From Phycisphaerae bacterium (GTDB lineage Bacteria; Planctomycetota; Phycisphaerae; UBA1845; PWPN01): a stretch of 36,416 bases of DNA. The translations under genes were made by a program, and so were the position numbers. Shown piece after piece: positions 1 through 7,557 of the stretch; positions within the stretch are counted from its first letter, which is position 1; each line of letters starts with the position of its first letter. Where the stretch lies: NCBI GenBank assembly GCA_030372985.1, contig JAUCQB010000058.1:1-36416 (forward strand), in the 5' to 3' direction. The notes below the pieces were generated by a model that worked only from the letters and a program-made list of their open reading frames with translations, was not told where the DNA came from and did not search any database.

Positions 1-813
1 CTACCAGGCCATCCAGCCGCCATCGACCACGATGTTGGCGCCGGTGACGTAGCTGCTGGCATCGCTGGCCAGGAAGACCAGGGCACCCTTGAGTTCGTGC
101 GGCTTGCCCATTCTCTTCATCGGGCTCTTGCTGCTGAGCCGCTCGACCATCTTGGGGCTGACGTTCGGGGCCGGGAACGGCCCGGGGCTCAGAATGTTGA
201 CCCGGACCCCGTCGCCGACCCAGTAGACCGCCATGTGGCGGCTCATGGAGATGACTCCGCCCTTGAGGCAGTGATAGGCGACCGGGCTGCACATCGGCAC
301 GTCGCTGTAGGCGTCCGGATAAGAACCGACGATGCCATACATCGAGCCGATGTTGATGATGCTGCCTTTGCCCTTGCGATCGACCACGTGCTGGCGCATC
401 GCCCGGCTGAGCAGGAAAACACCGGTGGCGTTCTGAAGCTGCCGCGTGAATTGTTCGCCGCTGACGGTCCGCCAGTCGGAGGTCACCCGCTCGTAACCCG
501 AGTTGACCAGGATGTCGACCTTGCCGGCCTGCTTCACCGCGTCGGCCATGCAATTGTCGATGGACTTGGGATCCATGTAGTCCAACTCGGTGACGTAGTG
601 CTTTGCATTACCGACGACCGGCAGCGACTTAGCCACCTCGTGGGCTTTTTCCTTCATCGCCGGGATCTCGGCGCAGACCACGCTGGCCCCCGCCTCGGCC
701 AGTGCCCGGCAAAACGACTGAACCAGCCAGCCGCAGGCCCCCGTCACCAGGGCGACCTTGCCGCTCAGATTGAACATTTCCTGAATCGTCGGTTCGTGTG
801 CAGCGTTGCTCAT
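1..813 (-). CDS. SDR family NAD(P)-dependent oxidoreductase
   Basis: A 270-residue short-chain dehydrogenase/reductase, predicted cytoplasmic, oxidising or reducing a hydroxyl/keto group of a small substrate, probably a sugar acid given its neighbours. The N-terminal cofactor loop is a variant (TGACGWLVQ, from T24) of the usual TGxxxGIG. The family's NAG motif appears as NSG (about 104-106). The catalytic set is S157 (INIGSMYG), Y180 and K184 (YHCLK). The C-terminus (SSYVTGANIVVDGGW) is typical of classical SDRs, and the length is normal. The start is supported by GAGGAG 8 nt upstream. It is the last gene of a minus-strand trio after an aldolase and a Gfo/Idh oxidoreductase, separated from the latter by a 160-bp spacer holding heptad repeats. 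Substrate is not deducible. The TAG stop is the first triplet of the window. Confidence 0.93.
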   Translation of the reverse strand: MSNAAHEPTIQEMFNLSGKVALVTGACGWLVQSFCRALAEAGASVVCAEIPAMKEKAHEVAKSLPVVGNAKHYVTELDYMDPKSIDNCMADAVKQAGKVDILVNSGYERVTSDWRTVSGEQFTRQLQNATGVFLLSRAMRQHVVDRKGKGSIINIGSMYGIVGSYPDAYSDVPMCSPVAYHCLKGGVISMSRHMAVYWVGDGVRVNILSPGPFPAPNVSPKMVERLSSKSPMKRMGKPHELKGALVFLASDASSYVTGANIVVDGGWMAW

Positions 814-844
814 CTATGCGACTCCTCTCTGTCGTCGAAAGCAG

Positions 845-921
845 TAGTCAGTGAACAGTTGTCAGTCCTCAGTCAGAGCCAGGATCGGGATTCTTGAACT
901 GAACACTGATAACTGCGAACT
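845..921. repeat. Degenerate 7-bp periodic repeat, inverted pair
   Basis: Left arm 845-872 reads as four 7-mers (TAGTCAG, TGAACAG, TTGTCAG, TCCTCAG). Right arm 899-921 reads in the opposite sense with the same period (CTGAACA, CTGATAA, CTGCGAA, CT). The two arms are partly complementary and could fold into a hairpin between the oxidoreductase and SDR genes. A further heptad-like stretch of CATTC units follows at 931-975. Confidence 0.6.
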
Positions 922-976
922 CGCCTCCGACATTCGTCATTCTTTCACCATTCGGCCTTCGACATCCGTCATTCTC

Positions 977-1990
977 TCAGCCCGGCACCGCAACCAGGGG
1001 TTGCCAGTTCGGCTTGTCCGCCGCCTGGAGAACGGTCAAATTGACCCGCAGCGTCTGCAGGCCCTCCTCCAGCGTGCAGGCGAACTGGCCTTTGCCCTCC
1101 ATCGCGTCCATGAAGAGGTTCGCCTGGTTGACGAAAATGTCGTCTCGCTCGGTGGAGAACTCGAACTCGACCTTCCATCCGGCGTCTGGCTCGGCCATGG
1201 ACATCCAGCGGGCGTTGTTCAGGTCCCACTTGGCGGTTCCTTTCTTGCAGATGACCATCACCGCGTTCTCGTTGGGCGCCTGGTGCTGGTTCAGGCTGTA
1301 ACAGCCCATGACCTTGTCGCCGTTCTGACGGGTGATCACGTGTACGGTATCCTCAACGGTGACACCCTCGAGCACCTGGTGCCCGCAGTCGGCCATCAAC
1401 TTGCTGACCGGCCCGACCAGGAACTCACCGGCGTTGATCGCATGGGTCAGCACGTCCTGGATGGCCCCCCCGCCGGTCTTGCGGCTGGTGTAATAGATCT
1501 CTCGATACGCCGGGCGGTACTTCGGGAAGTGCTGTCCCCATGTACCGATCACCTGTACCGGTTCGCCGAAGCGGCCTGAATCGATCGCTTCCTTCATCGA
1601 CCGCAGCGCGGGGTGCGAGCGATACGTGTAGGCCACCGCCGACTTGACGCCCTTTCCCTTGACCAGCCCCATCAGTTCTGAGATCCCATAGAGCGAGAGG
1701 CTCAGCGGCTTCTCGATAAAGACGTGCTTGCCCGCCTTCACCAACTGGGTCGCCATCGGGATGTGCAGGTGCGACGGCGTGCAAATCAGGCCGACGTCGA
1801 AGTTGTCGTCGCTCATGGCCTCATCCAGCCCGGCATAGGCACGGCGGATCCCGTATCGTTCGGCGACGGTCTTGCGAAGCTCCTCCCTGCTCTCGCAGAT
1901 GGACAGCTCAGCCCGCCCCGTCCGCTGAAACGTCCGGGTATGACGTTCGCCGATCGATCCAACGCCGATGATCAGAATCCGATGCTGCAT
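977..1990 (-). CDS. Gfo/Idh/MocA family oxidoreductase
   Basis: A 337-residue NAD(P)-dependent dehydrogenase of the glucose-fructose oxidoreductase / inositol dehydrogenase family, cytoplasmic. The N-terminal Rossmann fold starts at once with IIGVGSIGERH (glycine loop 9-14). The family signature EKP is at 93-95 (FIEKPLS). The C-terminal alpha/beta domain holds the GGGAIQDVLTHAINAGEFL segment with the conserved Asp and His used in hydride transfer and substrate binding. Length is typical. The start at 1990 is supported by AGGAG 9 nt upstream. It sits between an HpcH/HpaI aldolase (upstream in the operon) and an SDR dehydrogenase, which suggests stepwise oxidation and cleavage of a sugar or sugar acid. 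There is no export signal, unlike many planctomycete members of this family. Substrate unknown. Confidence 0.95.
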   Translation of the reverse strand: MQHRILIIGVGSIGERHTRTFQRTGRAELSICESREELRKTVAERYGIRRAYAGLDEAMSDDNFDVGLICTPSHLHIPMATQLVKAGKHVFIEKPLSLSLYGISELMGLVKGKGVKSAVAYTYRSHPALRSMKEAIDSGRFGEPVQVIGTWGQHFPKYRPAYREIYYTSRKTGGGAIQDVLTHAINAGEFLVGPVSKLMADCGHQVLEGVTVEDTVHVITRQNGDKVMGCYSLNQHQAPNENAVMVICKKGTAKWDLNNARWMSMAEPDAGWKVEFEFSTERDDIFVNQANLFMDAMEGKGQFACTLEEGLQTLRVNLTVLQAADKPNWQPLVAVPG

Positions 1991-2063
1991 CAGAGATGAC
2001 TCCTGTCCGTGCGGGGTTGCCCGCCCTCAATCAATCCGGAACGCGTCAACGAACGCGTATTGC

Positions 2064-2105
2064 CAATCTTGAATTCCCCATTCGCGATTCTCAATTCTCC
2101 ATTCC
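2064..2105. repeat. Heptad array, six 7-bp units
   Basis: Six adjoining 7-mers: CAATCTT, GAATTCC, CCATTCG, CGATTCT, CAATTCT, CCATTCC, consensus roughly CNATTCY. The array fills most of the spacer between the aldolase stop and the oxidoreductase start, and is AT-richer than the genes around it. Confidence 0.7.
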
Positions 2106-2133
2106 CCTGCGCTGCCCCACGCGACGCCGGGAC

Positions 2134-2952
2134 TCAGCCTTCGAGATAGCTCTTGCCGGCGGCCAGACGGTTGTCAAAACGGAAGCCGAGCGGCGAGAAC
2201 TGTTTCTCAATGCTCTCGACGCCGGTCTTGAAAATGACAATGTCCGCGCTGTGGCAGAAGAACAAGGCGCCGAGATCCATCAGCTTGCGGCAGTGTTCGG
2301 GGCTGAACGCGGGCGTTCCCCACCACTTGCCGGCCTTTTCGGCGGCCTTGGCGACTTTCTTGTAGGCGTTCCAGAGCTTGGGGTGATCCCACTGGCCGGG
2401 GATGCCGCTGAGGGTGGTGAAGTCGGCCGGCCCGAGGAAAAGAATGTCCACGCCGGGAACGGCGGCGATCTCGTCGGCCCGATCGACCGCCGACTGCTCC
2501 TCGAGCTGGATGATGATGAAGGTCTCTTCATTGGCGGCCTTCATGTAGTCGGCCATGGGCACCGAGCAGTACGGCATGTCGCCGTTGCCACCATCGAAAC
2601 CTCTTTTTCCTATGGGATAGAACTTCGTCCACTTGACCAGCTCGGCGGCCTCGGCCGCGTCGTCGCAGCGCGGGTACATCAAACCGTGCGCCCCGGCCTC
2701 GAGCAGTCGCGCGAAACGCATGTACTCGCCCTTGGCCGCCCGGGCGACCACGTCGCACCTGGCGACCCGGGTGGCCCGGATCAGCCCGTTGGCGGTCTCC
2801 ACGCTGTAGTGGTGGTGTTCGAGGTCCATCCAGATGCCGTCCATACCCAGCAGGGCGACCAGCTCGAACACCGACTGGTCGGTGAAATGGCACTGGAGGC
2901 ACAGGGTCGGCTCTTTCCGGAGCAGTTTGGACTTGATCGTGCTTCGTCTCAT
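2134..2952 (-). CDS. HpcH/HpaI-type class II aldolase
   Basis: A 272-residue metal-dependent aldolase of the HpcH/HpaI (2-keto-3-deoxy acid aldolase) family, a TIM-barrel enzyme that splits a 2-keto-3-deoxy acid into pyruvate and an aldehyde. Visible family hallmarks are MDLEHHHYS (catalytic His after DxE), DVVARAAKGEY (active-site Arg strand), the metal-binding Glu in QLEEQSAVD, and the metal-binding Asp in the VDILFLGPADF stretch. The start at 2952 is preferred: the reading frame is open to 3081, but that 43-residue extension has no family resemblance and would run towards the divergent promoter. It is the first gene of the minus-strand catabolic trio and is divergent from a GntR regulator, which probably controls it. 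The exact substrate cannot be told. Confidence 0.92.
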   Translation of the reverse strand: MRRSTIKSKLLRKEPTLCLQCHFTDQSVFELVALLGMDGIWMDLEHHHYSVETANGLIRATRVARCDVVARAAKGEYMRFARLLEAGAHGLMYPRCDDAAEAAELVKWTKFYPIGKRGFDGGNGDMPYCSVPMADYMKAANEETFIIIQLEEQSAVDRADEIAAVPGVDILFLGPADFTTLSGIPGQWDHPKLWNAYKKVAKAAEKAGKWWGTPAFSPEHCRKLMDLGALFFCHSADIVIFKTGVESIEKQFSPLGFRFDNRLAAGKSYLEG

Positions 2953-3140
2953 GATTTCTCGGTCGCTTTCGTCAGTAAGGTCCCCCCTATCCTCGAGGTC
3001 GACGGACTTCCGATAAAACGGGCCGCCGGGAACAGCGATGCGGGTTTCCGCGCCGAGGGCAGCGGAAAGGGGTCGCATCAAAGTGACTGCCGTAAGTCAT
3101 GCTGGGACAGAAGCGAACAGTACCTCTGCGCGACCCGTTG

Positions 3141-3169
3141 TTGACGAAACCGGGGGGTTTCTGTAAACT
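3141..3169 (+). promoter_or_regulatory. Sigma-70-like promoter with spacer palindrome (gntR)
   Basis: TTGACG (3141-3146), 17-bp spacer, TAAACT (3164-3169). The spacer contains the palindrome AAACC-GGGG-GGTTT (3147-3160), well placed for an operator at which the downstream GntR protein could autoregulate and also affect the divergent aldolase operon. Confidence 0.55.
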
Positions 3170-3205
3170 CTATTGGAAGCGAACACTAACATAGGGAGCG
3201 TCGTC

Positions 3206-3865
3206 ATGTCAATAGCCCCTCCGCAAAACGGCTCACTTCGCGACCAGGCTTACCATCGCCTGCGCCGTTTGCTGATCCTGCAACAGATCCGAGAGGGCGA
3301 ACGGTTGCGAGAGTCTCACTGGGCCGCAAAGCTGTCCGTCAACCGCACGGCCCTGCGCGAAGCGTTTGCCCGGCTGGAGGCCGAGGGGTTCGTCACCAAG
3401 GGGCCCAAGACGGGGTACTTCGTCCCGGCCCTCACCAACCAGGATATCAGCGAGATCCTCGACGTCCGCTTGATCCTGGAAGGCGGCGCCATCGAACGCA
3501 TCATCGCCGCGGGAAACAACACCCCGACACATCTCAAGGCCATGCGCATCGCATGCGACCAACTCGAACGTCTGGTCAAGGAAGAATACATGCTCGGCGT
3601 GGCCGAGGCTGATCGCCGGTACCACGAGGCCCTGATCGATGCGGCAGGCAACAAGCGGCTCATGACGCTCTACCAACGGGCTCCGCTGCCGATCATCCAT
3701 CCGGAAGTCATCAGCGGCCACCTGTGGGAGGTCCGCGTTCAGAAGACTCTGAATGAGCATCGCTCGATACTGGAGGCCATCTTGAACGGCAGCGCTGAAG
3801 AGGCCAAGGCGATGCTCGGTACGCACCTCAACGAGAGGGCCATTGTTCCCCTTCACGCAGGATGA
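3206..3865 (+). CDS. GntR family regulator, FadR subfamily (FCD domain)
   Basis: A 219-residue DNA-binding regulator. The N-terminal winged helix-turn-helix (about 10-75) includes LSVNRTALREAFARLEAEGF and a wing. The C-terminal all-helical FCD ligand domain (about 80-215) has the expected metal/ligand positions: Asp in EILDVRLILEGGAI, His in YHEALIDAAGN, and the late His in LGTHLNE. ATG 3206 has GGGAG 9 nt upstream; an in-frame TTG at 3173 would add 11 residues but has no ribosome site. It is divergent from the aldolase/oxidoreductase/SDR operon and is directly followed by a symporter. Genes of this type usually sense a sugar acid or other organic acid and control uptake and catabolism together. 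Ligand unknown. Confidence 0.93.
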   Translation: MSIAPPQNGSLRDQAYHRLRRLLILQQIREGERLRESHWAAKLSVNRTALREAFARLEAEGFVTKGPKTGYFVPALTNQDISEILDVRLILEGGAIERIIAAGNNTPTHLKAMRIACDQLERLVKEEYMLGVAEADRRYHEALIDAAGNKRLMTLYQRAPLPIIHPEVISGHLWEVRVQKTLNEHRSILEAILNGSAEEAKAMLGTHLNERAIVPLHAG

Positions 3866-3924
3866 TGTCGCGGTCGCTGTCTGACCGCCGAGTCGACCCT
3901 CGTTCCGTGATTCCGGAGATACCC

Positions 3925-5634
3925 GTGTCACATTCAGCCCTGATTCGCAGAAGAACAACGCTGATCGCAACCCTGTTTCTGGTCTGTCTGGTGTCGATGC
4001 CGTGTCTGGCCCAGAGACAGGCTTCCGGCGAGCCGGCAGCCGTCAGCCCGCCCTGGCGAGGAATGACTTTCCTGGACTGGAGTGTCATCGGCGTCTACGC
4101 CCTCGGCATGCTGGCCATCGGATGGTATTACTCCGTGCGAACCCGTAACAAGGATGACTACCTGCTGGGCGGCCGCAACATGCGGTCCTCGTCCGTCGGG
4201 CTCTCGCTTTTCTCAACGCTGTTCAGCACGATTACGTATCTGGCCATGCCCGGCGAGATGATCAGCAAGGGGCCCGTGATCCTGTGGTCGATGATGTCGA
4301 TTCCGATCGCTTACGTGGTGGTCGGTTACTTCCTCATACCGCATTTTATGCGACTGCGAATGACCAGCGCCTATGAGATCCTGGAGACCCGGCTCGGAGT
4401 GGGAATCCGCCTGCTGGCCGCGATCGTCTTTTTGGCGACCCGTTTCCTCTGGATGGCGCTGATTGTCTACGTGACCTCCGAAAAGATCATCGTCACCATG
4501 ATGGATCTGCCCCCGGATCGAGCACGGTTGGTCATGCCCATCGTCGCCATCGCCATCGGCCTGATAACTGTGGTTTATACCACCATGGGCGGGCTGCGGG
4601 CTGTTGTTCTGACCGATGTGATCCAGTCATTCATTCTGATGGGCGGCGCCATTTTGGCAGTCATCCTGATCACCATCCGGATGGGCGGCGTAGGGGCCTG
4701 GTGGCCCACGACATGGTCGCCCCACTGGGATCAGCAACCGATTTTCAGTTGGGACCCCACGATCCGGGTCACGGTTGTCGGCTCGATCGTCATGATGACG
4801 GTCTGGTGGATCTGCACGGCAGGCTCGGACCAGATGGCCATCCAGCGGTATTTCGCCACCCGCGATGTAAAGGCTGCGCGGCGAGTTTTTCTCGTGACCG
4901 GCCTGAGCAACATCGCGATCACCTGCCTGCTGGCCGCGGTGGGGTTTGCCCTGCTGGCCTTTTTCGAATCCAACAAGCACCTCGCTGCAGAGGTTCTCTA
5001 CAACGAGAAGAAAGCCGACACGATCTTCCCCTTCTTCATTGTTCGCTACGTGCCCCCCGGCATCACCGGTCTGATTCTGGCCGCCCTCCTGGCTGCCGCG
5101 ATGTCGAGCCTGTCGGCCGGGGTCAACTCGGCGTGCTCGGTCATCAAGACGGACTTCATCGACCGATTCTGGAAGGGAGCCACGGGCCGGTCCGACAGGT
5201 CGCAGGTCGTTCAGACCAGAATCATCTCCTTCCTGGCCGGCGTCTTCATGGTGCTGCTCAGCCTGGTGATGGGCCAGATCAAGGGCAATATCATGGAGGT
5301 CACGGTCCGGACCAATCACGTCTTCGTCGCCCCACTGTTTGGCCTGTTCTTCATGGCCTTGTTCGTGCGCCGTGCCACCCCTGTCGGAGCCGCCTGCGGA
5401 GCCATCGCCGGCTGCATCGTGGCGGTCCTGTTTGCCTACTGGGATCTGATTACTGCCGGTCTCGCCTCTCTCGGACTCTTTTCCCAGGCCAGCCCCCAGC
5501 TCAGCTTCCAGTGGATCAGTCTTTTCTCCCTGCTCGCCCACCTTGCCGTGGGCATCCCGGTGAGTCGCTATACGCACAAGGAGAACCGCGCGGGTGGCTC
5601 GCTTGTCACAGGACCCGGCCAATCGCAGCACTGA
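3925..5634 (+). CDS. Sodium:solute symporter (SSS family)
   Basis: An integral-membrane Na+-coupled transporter of about 569 residues. The N-terminus is a signal-peptide-like stretch (basic RRR, hydrophobic core, MPCLAQ) followed by 12-13 predicted membrane segments from FLDWSVIGVYALGMLAIGWY onward. The post-helix-1 region DDYLLGGRNM and the early STLFSTITYLAMPGE are typical of the family's Na+/substrate core. GTG 3925 has GGAG 6 nt upstream and places the signal peptide at the N-terminus. ATG 3862, overlapping the gntR stop by ATGA, is the alternative (590 residues) and would imply translational coupling. Gene order suggests co-transcription with gntR and import of the compound handled by the divergent operon. 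Substrate unknown. Confidence 0.93.
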   Translation: MSHSALIRRRTTLIATLFLVCLVSMPCLAQRQASGEPAAVSPPWRGMTFLDWSVIGVYALGMLAIGWYYSVRTRNKDDYLLGGRNMRSSSVGLSLFSTLFSTITYLAMPGEMISKGPVILWSMMSIPIAYVVVGYFLIPHFMRLRMTSAYEILETRLGVGIRLLAAIVFLATRFLWMALIVYVTSEKIIVTMMDLPPDRARLVMPIVAIAIGLITVVYTTMGGLRAVVLTDVIQSFILMGGAILAVILITIRMGGVGAWWPTTWSPHWDQQPIFSWDPTIRVTVVGSIVMMTVWWICTAGSDQMAIQRYFATRDVKAARRVFLVTGLSNIAITCLLAAVGFALLAFFESNKHLAAEVLYNEKKADTIFPFFIVRYVPPGITGLILAALLAAAMSSLSAGVNSACSVIKTDFIDRFWKGATGRSDRSQVVQTRIISFLAGVFMVLLSLVMGQIKGNIMEVTVRTNHVFVAPLFGLFFMALFVRRATPVGAACGAIAGCIVAVLFAYWDLITAGLASLGLFSQASPQLSFQWISLFSLLAHLAVGIPVSRYTHKENRAGGSLVTGPGQSQH

Positions 5635-5937
5635 CTCGCTGCCGCCCGAGGGGGCGAGGCCGTTCCCGCCACTACCTTCTGGGAAGATGCCCATGAGTGA
5701 CATGAAGCGGGCGTCAGCCCGAGAGGCAGGAGCATGAGGGACTCAACCACGACAGCCAGAAACGGTACCATGTGAGCACCGACGCCGCCGAGTCTCCGTC
5801 CGGACGTCTGCATTCGTTATGCGGACACGCCGGTGGTCGCCGGCGACACGGATGAGTACGATGAGTACACACGAACAGACGGAACCCACGATTTCCGTGT
5901 CAGCAAGGTGCCCCCGTAGCCTGGTCACAGGTGCCCT
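5635..5937 (+). other. Intergenic region with hairpin and possible coding relic
   Basis: A 303-bp spacer between symporter and sulfatase. It holds a GC hairpin CGGGC-GTCA-GCCCG (5708-5721) and a frame running from ATG 5734 through TGA 5773 to TAG 5917; the 47 sense codons after the TGA (containing VVAGDTDEYDEYTRTDG) use G/C-rich third positions like the neighbouring genes. This may be the tail of a decayed gene; I do not recognise it. No clear promoter was seen ahead of the sulfatase. Confidence 0.3.
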
Positions 5938-7302
5938 ATGAGCAAGCGACTTGCTCTGATCCTTTGCGTGATGCTGCCCTGTTGTGCGGCGGCACGGACG
6001 CCCAACATCATCGTCTTCCTGGCCGACGACATGGGTATCGGCGACGTCGGCTGCTACGGCTGCCGTGACATTCAGACGCCCAACCTGGATGCCCTGGCCC
6101 GCTCGGGCGTCCGCCTGGCCCACTTCTACGTGGCCTCGCCGATCTGCGCTCCCTCGCGGGCCGCGCTGATGACCGGCCGATACCCTGCACGGATCGGCAT
6201 GTCCACCGAGAAAAACATCGAGTCCGGCATGGACAAACCGGGCATCCCTGCCGCCGAGATAACGCTGGCGGAACTCGTCCGCACCCGGGGCTATGCGACC
6301 GCGGCACTGGGCAAATGGCATCTCGGCTCCACCCACGACACGCGGCCCAATTCGCAGGGTTTTGACCTGTTTTTCGGACATCATGCCAGTTGCATCGATG
6401 CGTTCTCACACATGTACTACGCGAGCCTGCCATTCTATCACGACCTGTACCGCAACCGGGAAGAGGTCTTCGAGGACGGCAAGCACATGACCGACCTGAT
6501 CACACGCGAGGCCGTACGGTTCATCGAGGAGAACAAGAGCCGGCCGTTCCTCATCTACGCGGCCTACAATGCTCCGCACTACCCCATGGTGGCCCACGAA
6601 CGATTTCAGCGGCAATATGCACATCTGCCGCAGGCCCGACGCGACTACGCGGCGATGGTCGCGGGTCTGGATGAGTCGATCGGCGCCATTACGGGGAAGG
6701 TCAACGAACTGGGGCTGACCGAGGATACGTTCGTTTTCTTCACCAGCGACAACGGAGCGGCGGACGCCTCTCCCCGCGGCGAAGGGGGCGGCAGCAATGC
6801 GCCCTACCGTGAGTACAAGCGAAGCCTGTTCGAAGGCGGCATCCACATGCCGGCGATCATCAGTTGGCCCAAGCACGTCCCCGCCGATCAGGTCCGCGAC
6901 CAGTTGGCCATCTCCATGGACCTGTTTGCCACCGTCGCGGAGATCAGCGAATCCAGGCTGCCGCCCCACCATGTGATCGACGGTCGCAGTTGGATGCCAT
7001 TTCTGATCGACGCCTCCAGGCCCGGTCAGGATGTTCTGTTCTTCGAATGGGACGGCCAGCACGCCGTCCGGCAAGGCAAATGGAAAGTGGTCCGAAACGG
7101 CTTGATGAACATGTCCCAAGGGAGGTCAAGCCGTGCCTCGGGGGAGGATGTCGTCTTCCTGGCCGACCTCTCGGCCGACCCAGGGGAGAACAACAACCTC
7201 CGTCTACAGAACTCGAATCTGACAGAACGCCTTCTCGGTCTGCACGACGCTTGGAAGGTCGCTCTGACCAAGAATCAATTGAAAAATGAAAAAAGACCCT
7301 AA
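5938..7302 (+). CDS. Secreted Cys-type sulfatase (arylsulfatase A-like)
   Basis: A 454-residue formylglycine sulfatase that hydrolyses sulfate esters, probably from sulfated polysaccharides, outside the cytoplasm. Signal peptide at about 1-19. N-terminal metal site in NIIVFLADDMGIGDVGCYG (paired Asp). The activation motif CxPSR is at C70 (ICAPSRAALMTGR), the Cys that a formylglycine-generating enzyme converts. GKWHLG follows at about 125. The second metal cluster is FFTSDNGA in the middle of the protein. Short C-terminal domain with the usual WKVV strand. Length is in the normal range. The start has AGGTG 4 nt upstream, a weak site. No sulfatase-maturing enzyme lies in this window. It belongs to the carbohydrate-scavenging part; the specific substrate cannot be inferred. 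Confidence 0.95.
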   Translation: MSKRLALILCVMLPCCAAARTPNIIVFLADDMGIGDVGCYGCRDIQTPNLDALARSGVRLAHFYVASPICAPSRAALMTGRYPARIGMSTEKNIESGMDKPGIPAAEITLAELVRTRGYATAALGKWHLGSTHDTRPNSQGFDLFFGHHASCIDAFSHMYYASLPFYHDLYRNREEVFEDGKHMTDLITREAVRFIEENKSRPFLIYAAYNAPHYPMVAHERFQRQYAHLPQARRDYAAMVAGLDESIGAITGKVNELGLTEDTFVFFTSDNGAADASPRGEGGGSNAPYREYKRSLFEGGIHMPAIISWPKHVPADQVRDQLAISMDLFATVAEISESRLPPHHVIDGRSWMPFLIDASRPGQDVLFFEWDGQHAVRQGKWKVVRNGLMNMSQGRSSRASGEDVVFLADLSADPGENNNLRLQNSNLTERLLGLHDAWKVALTKNQLKNEKRP

Positions 7303-7380
7303 TCGCCTGTCCTGAAAAGAGATACAGCTAATAGAAGCGCCTTTACCGGACTCTTGGCCCAAGCTAGAATGAACTGGCCG

Positions 7381-7409
7381 TTGACAAAAGCTGAACGGCT
7401 TGGTAAACA
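7381..7409 (+). promoter_or_regulatory. Strong sigma-70-like promoter (prepilin-like gene)
   Basis: Perfect TTGACA (7381-7386), 17-bp spacer, TAAACA (7404-7409). Because it lies inside the open frame that extends upstream of the prepilin gene, it argues for a translation start further downstream. Confidence 0.6.
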
Positions 7410-7420
7410 GAGTCATAAGG

Positions 7421-7437
7421 GGACACGCAAGGTGTCC
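7421..7437 (+). promoter_or_regulatory. Palindrome/hairpin at start of 5' leader
   Basis: GGACAC-GCAAG-GTGTCC, a perfect 6-bp inverted repeat starting 11 nt after the -10 box. It could be an operator or a 5' stabilising hairpin. Inference only. Confidence 0.4.
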
Positions 7438-7557
7438 GCGGTCGCCACCGATACAATAATAGCTGGGGACGCGTGTGACCAAGGCTGCGTAGGGTCCGCC
7501 CCTAGAAGGAATATGGAAACCGCAGAACCGGGTGCAACCATGACCAGGATTATTGCG

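Noticed and set aside
2064..2105. Repeat arrays as CRISPR
   Set aside because: Units are 7 or 9 bp, contiguous, degenerate and without spacers; no cas genes are present.
5641..5664. GC-rich near-palindrome after the symporter as intrinsic terminator
   Set aside because: The stem is imperfect and no T-run follows.
4627..5703. Minus-strand frame of 358 codons inside the symporter
   Set aside because: The plus-strand protein has membrane helices and SSS motifs; this one is hydrophilic without any domain.
7354..7557. Upstream extension of the prepilin-like gene (68 codons)
   Set aside because: It includes the best promoter in the window and would bury the prepilin leader about 95 residues inside the protein.
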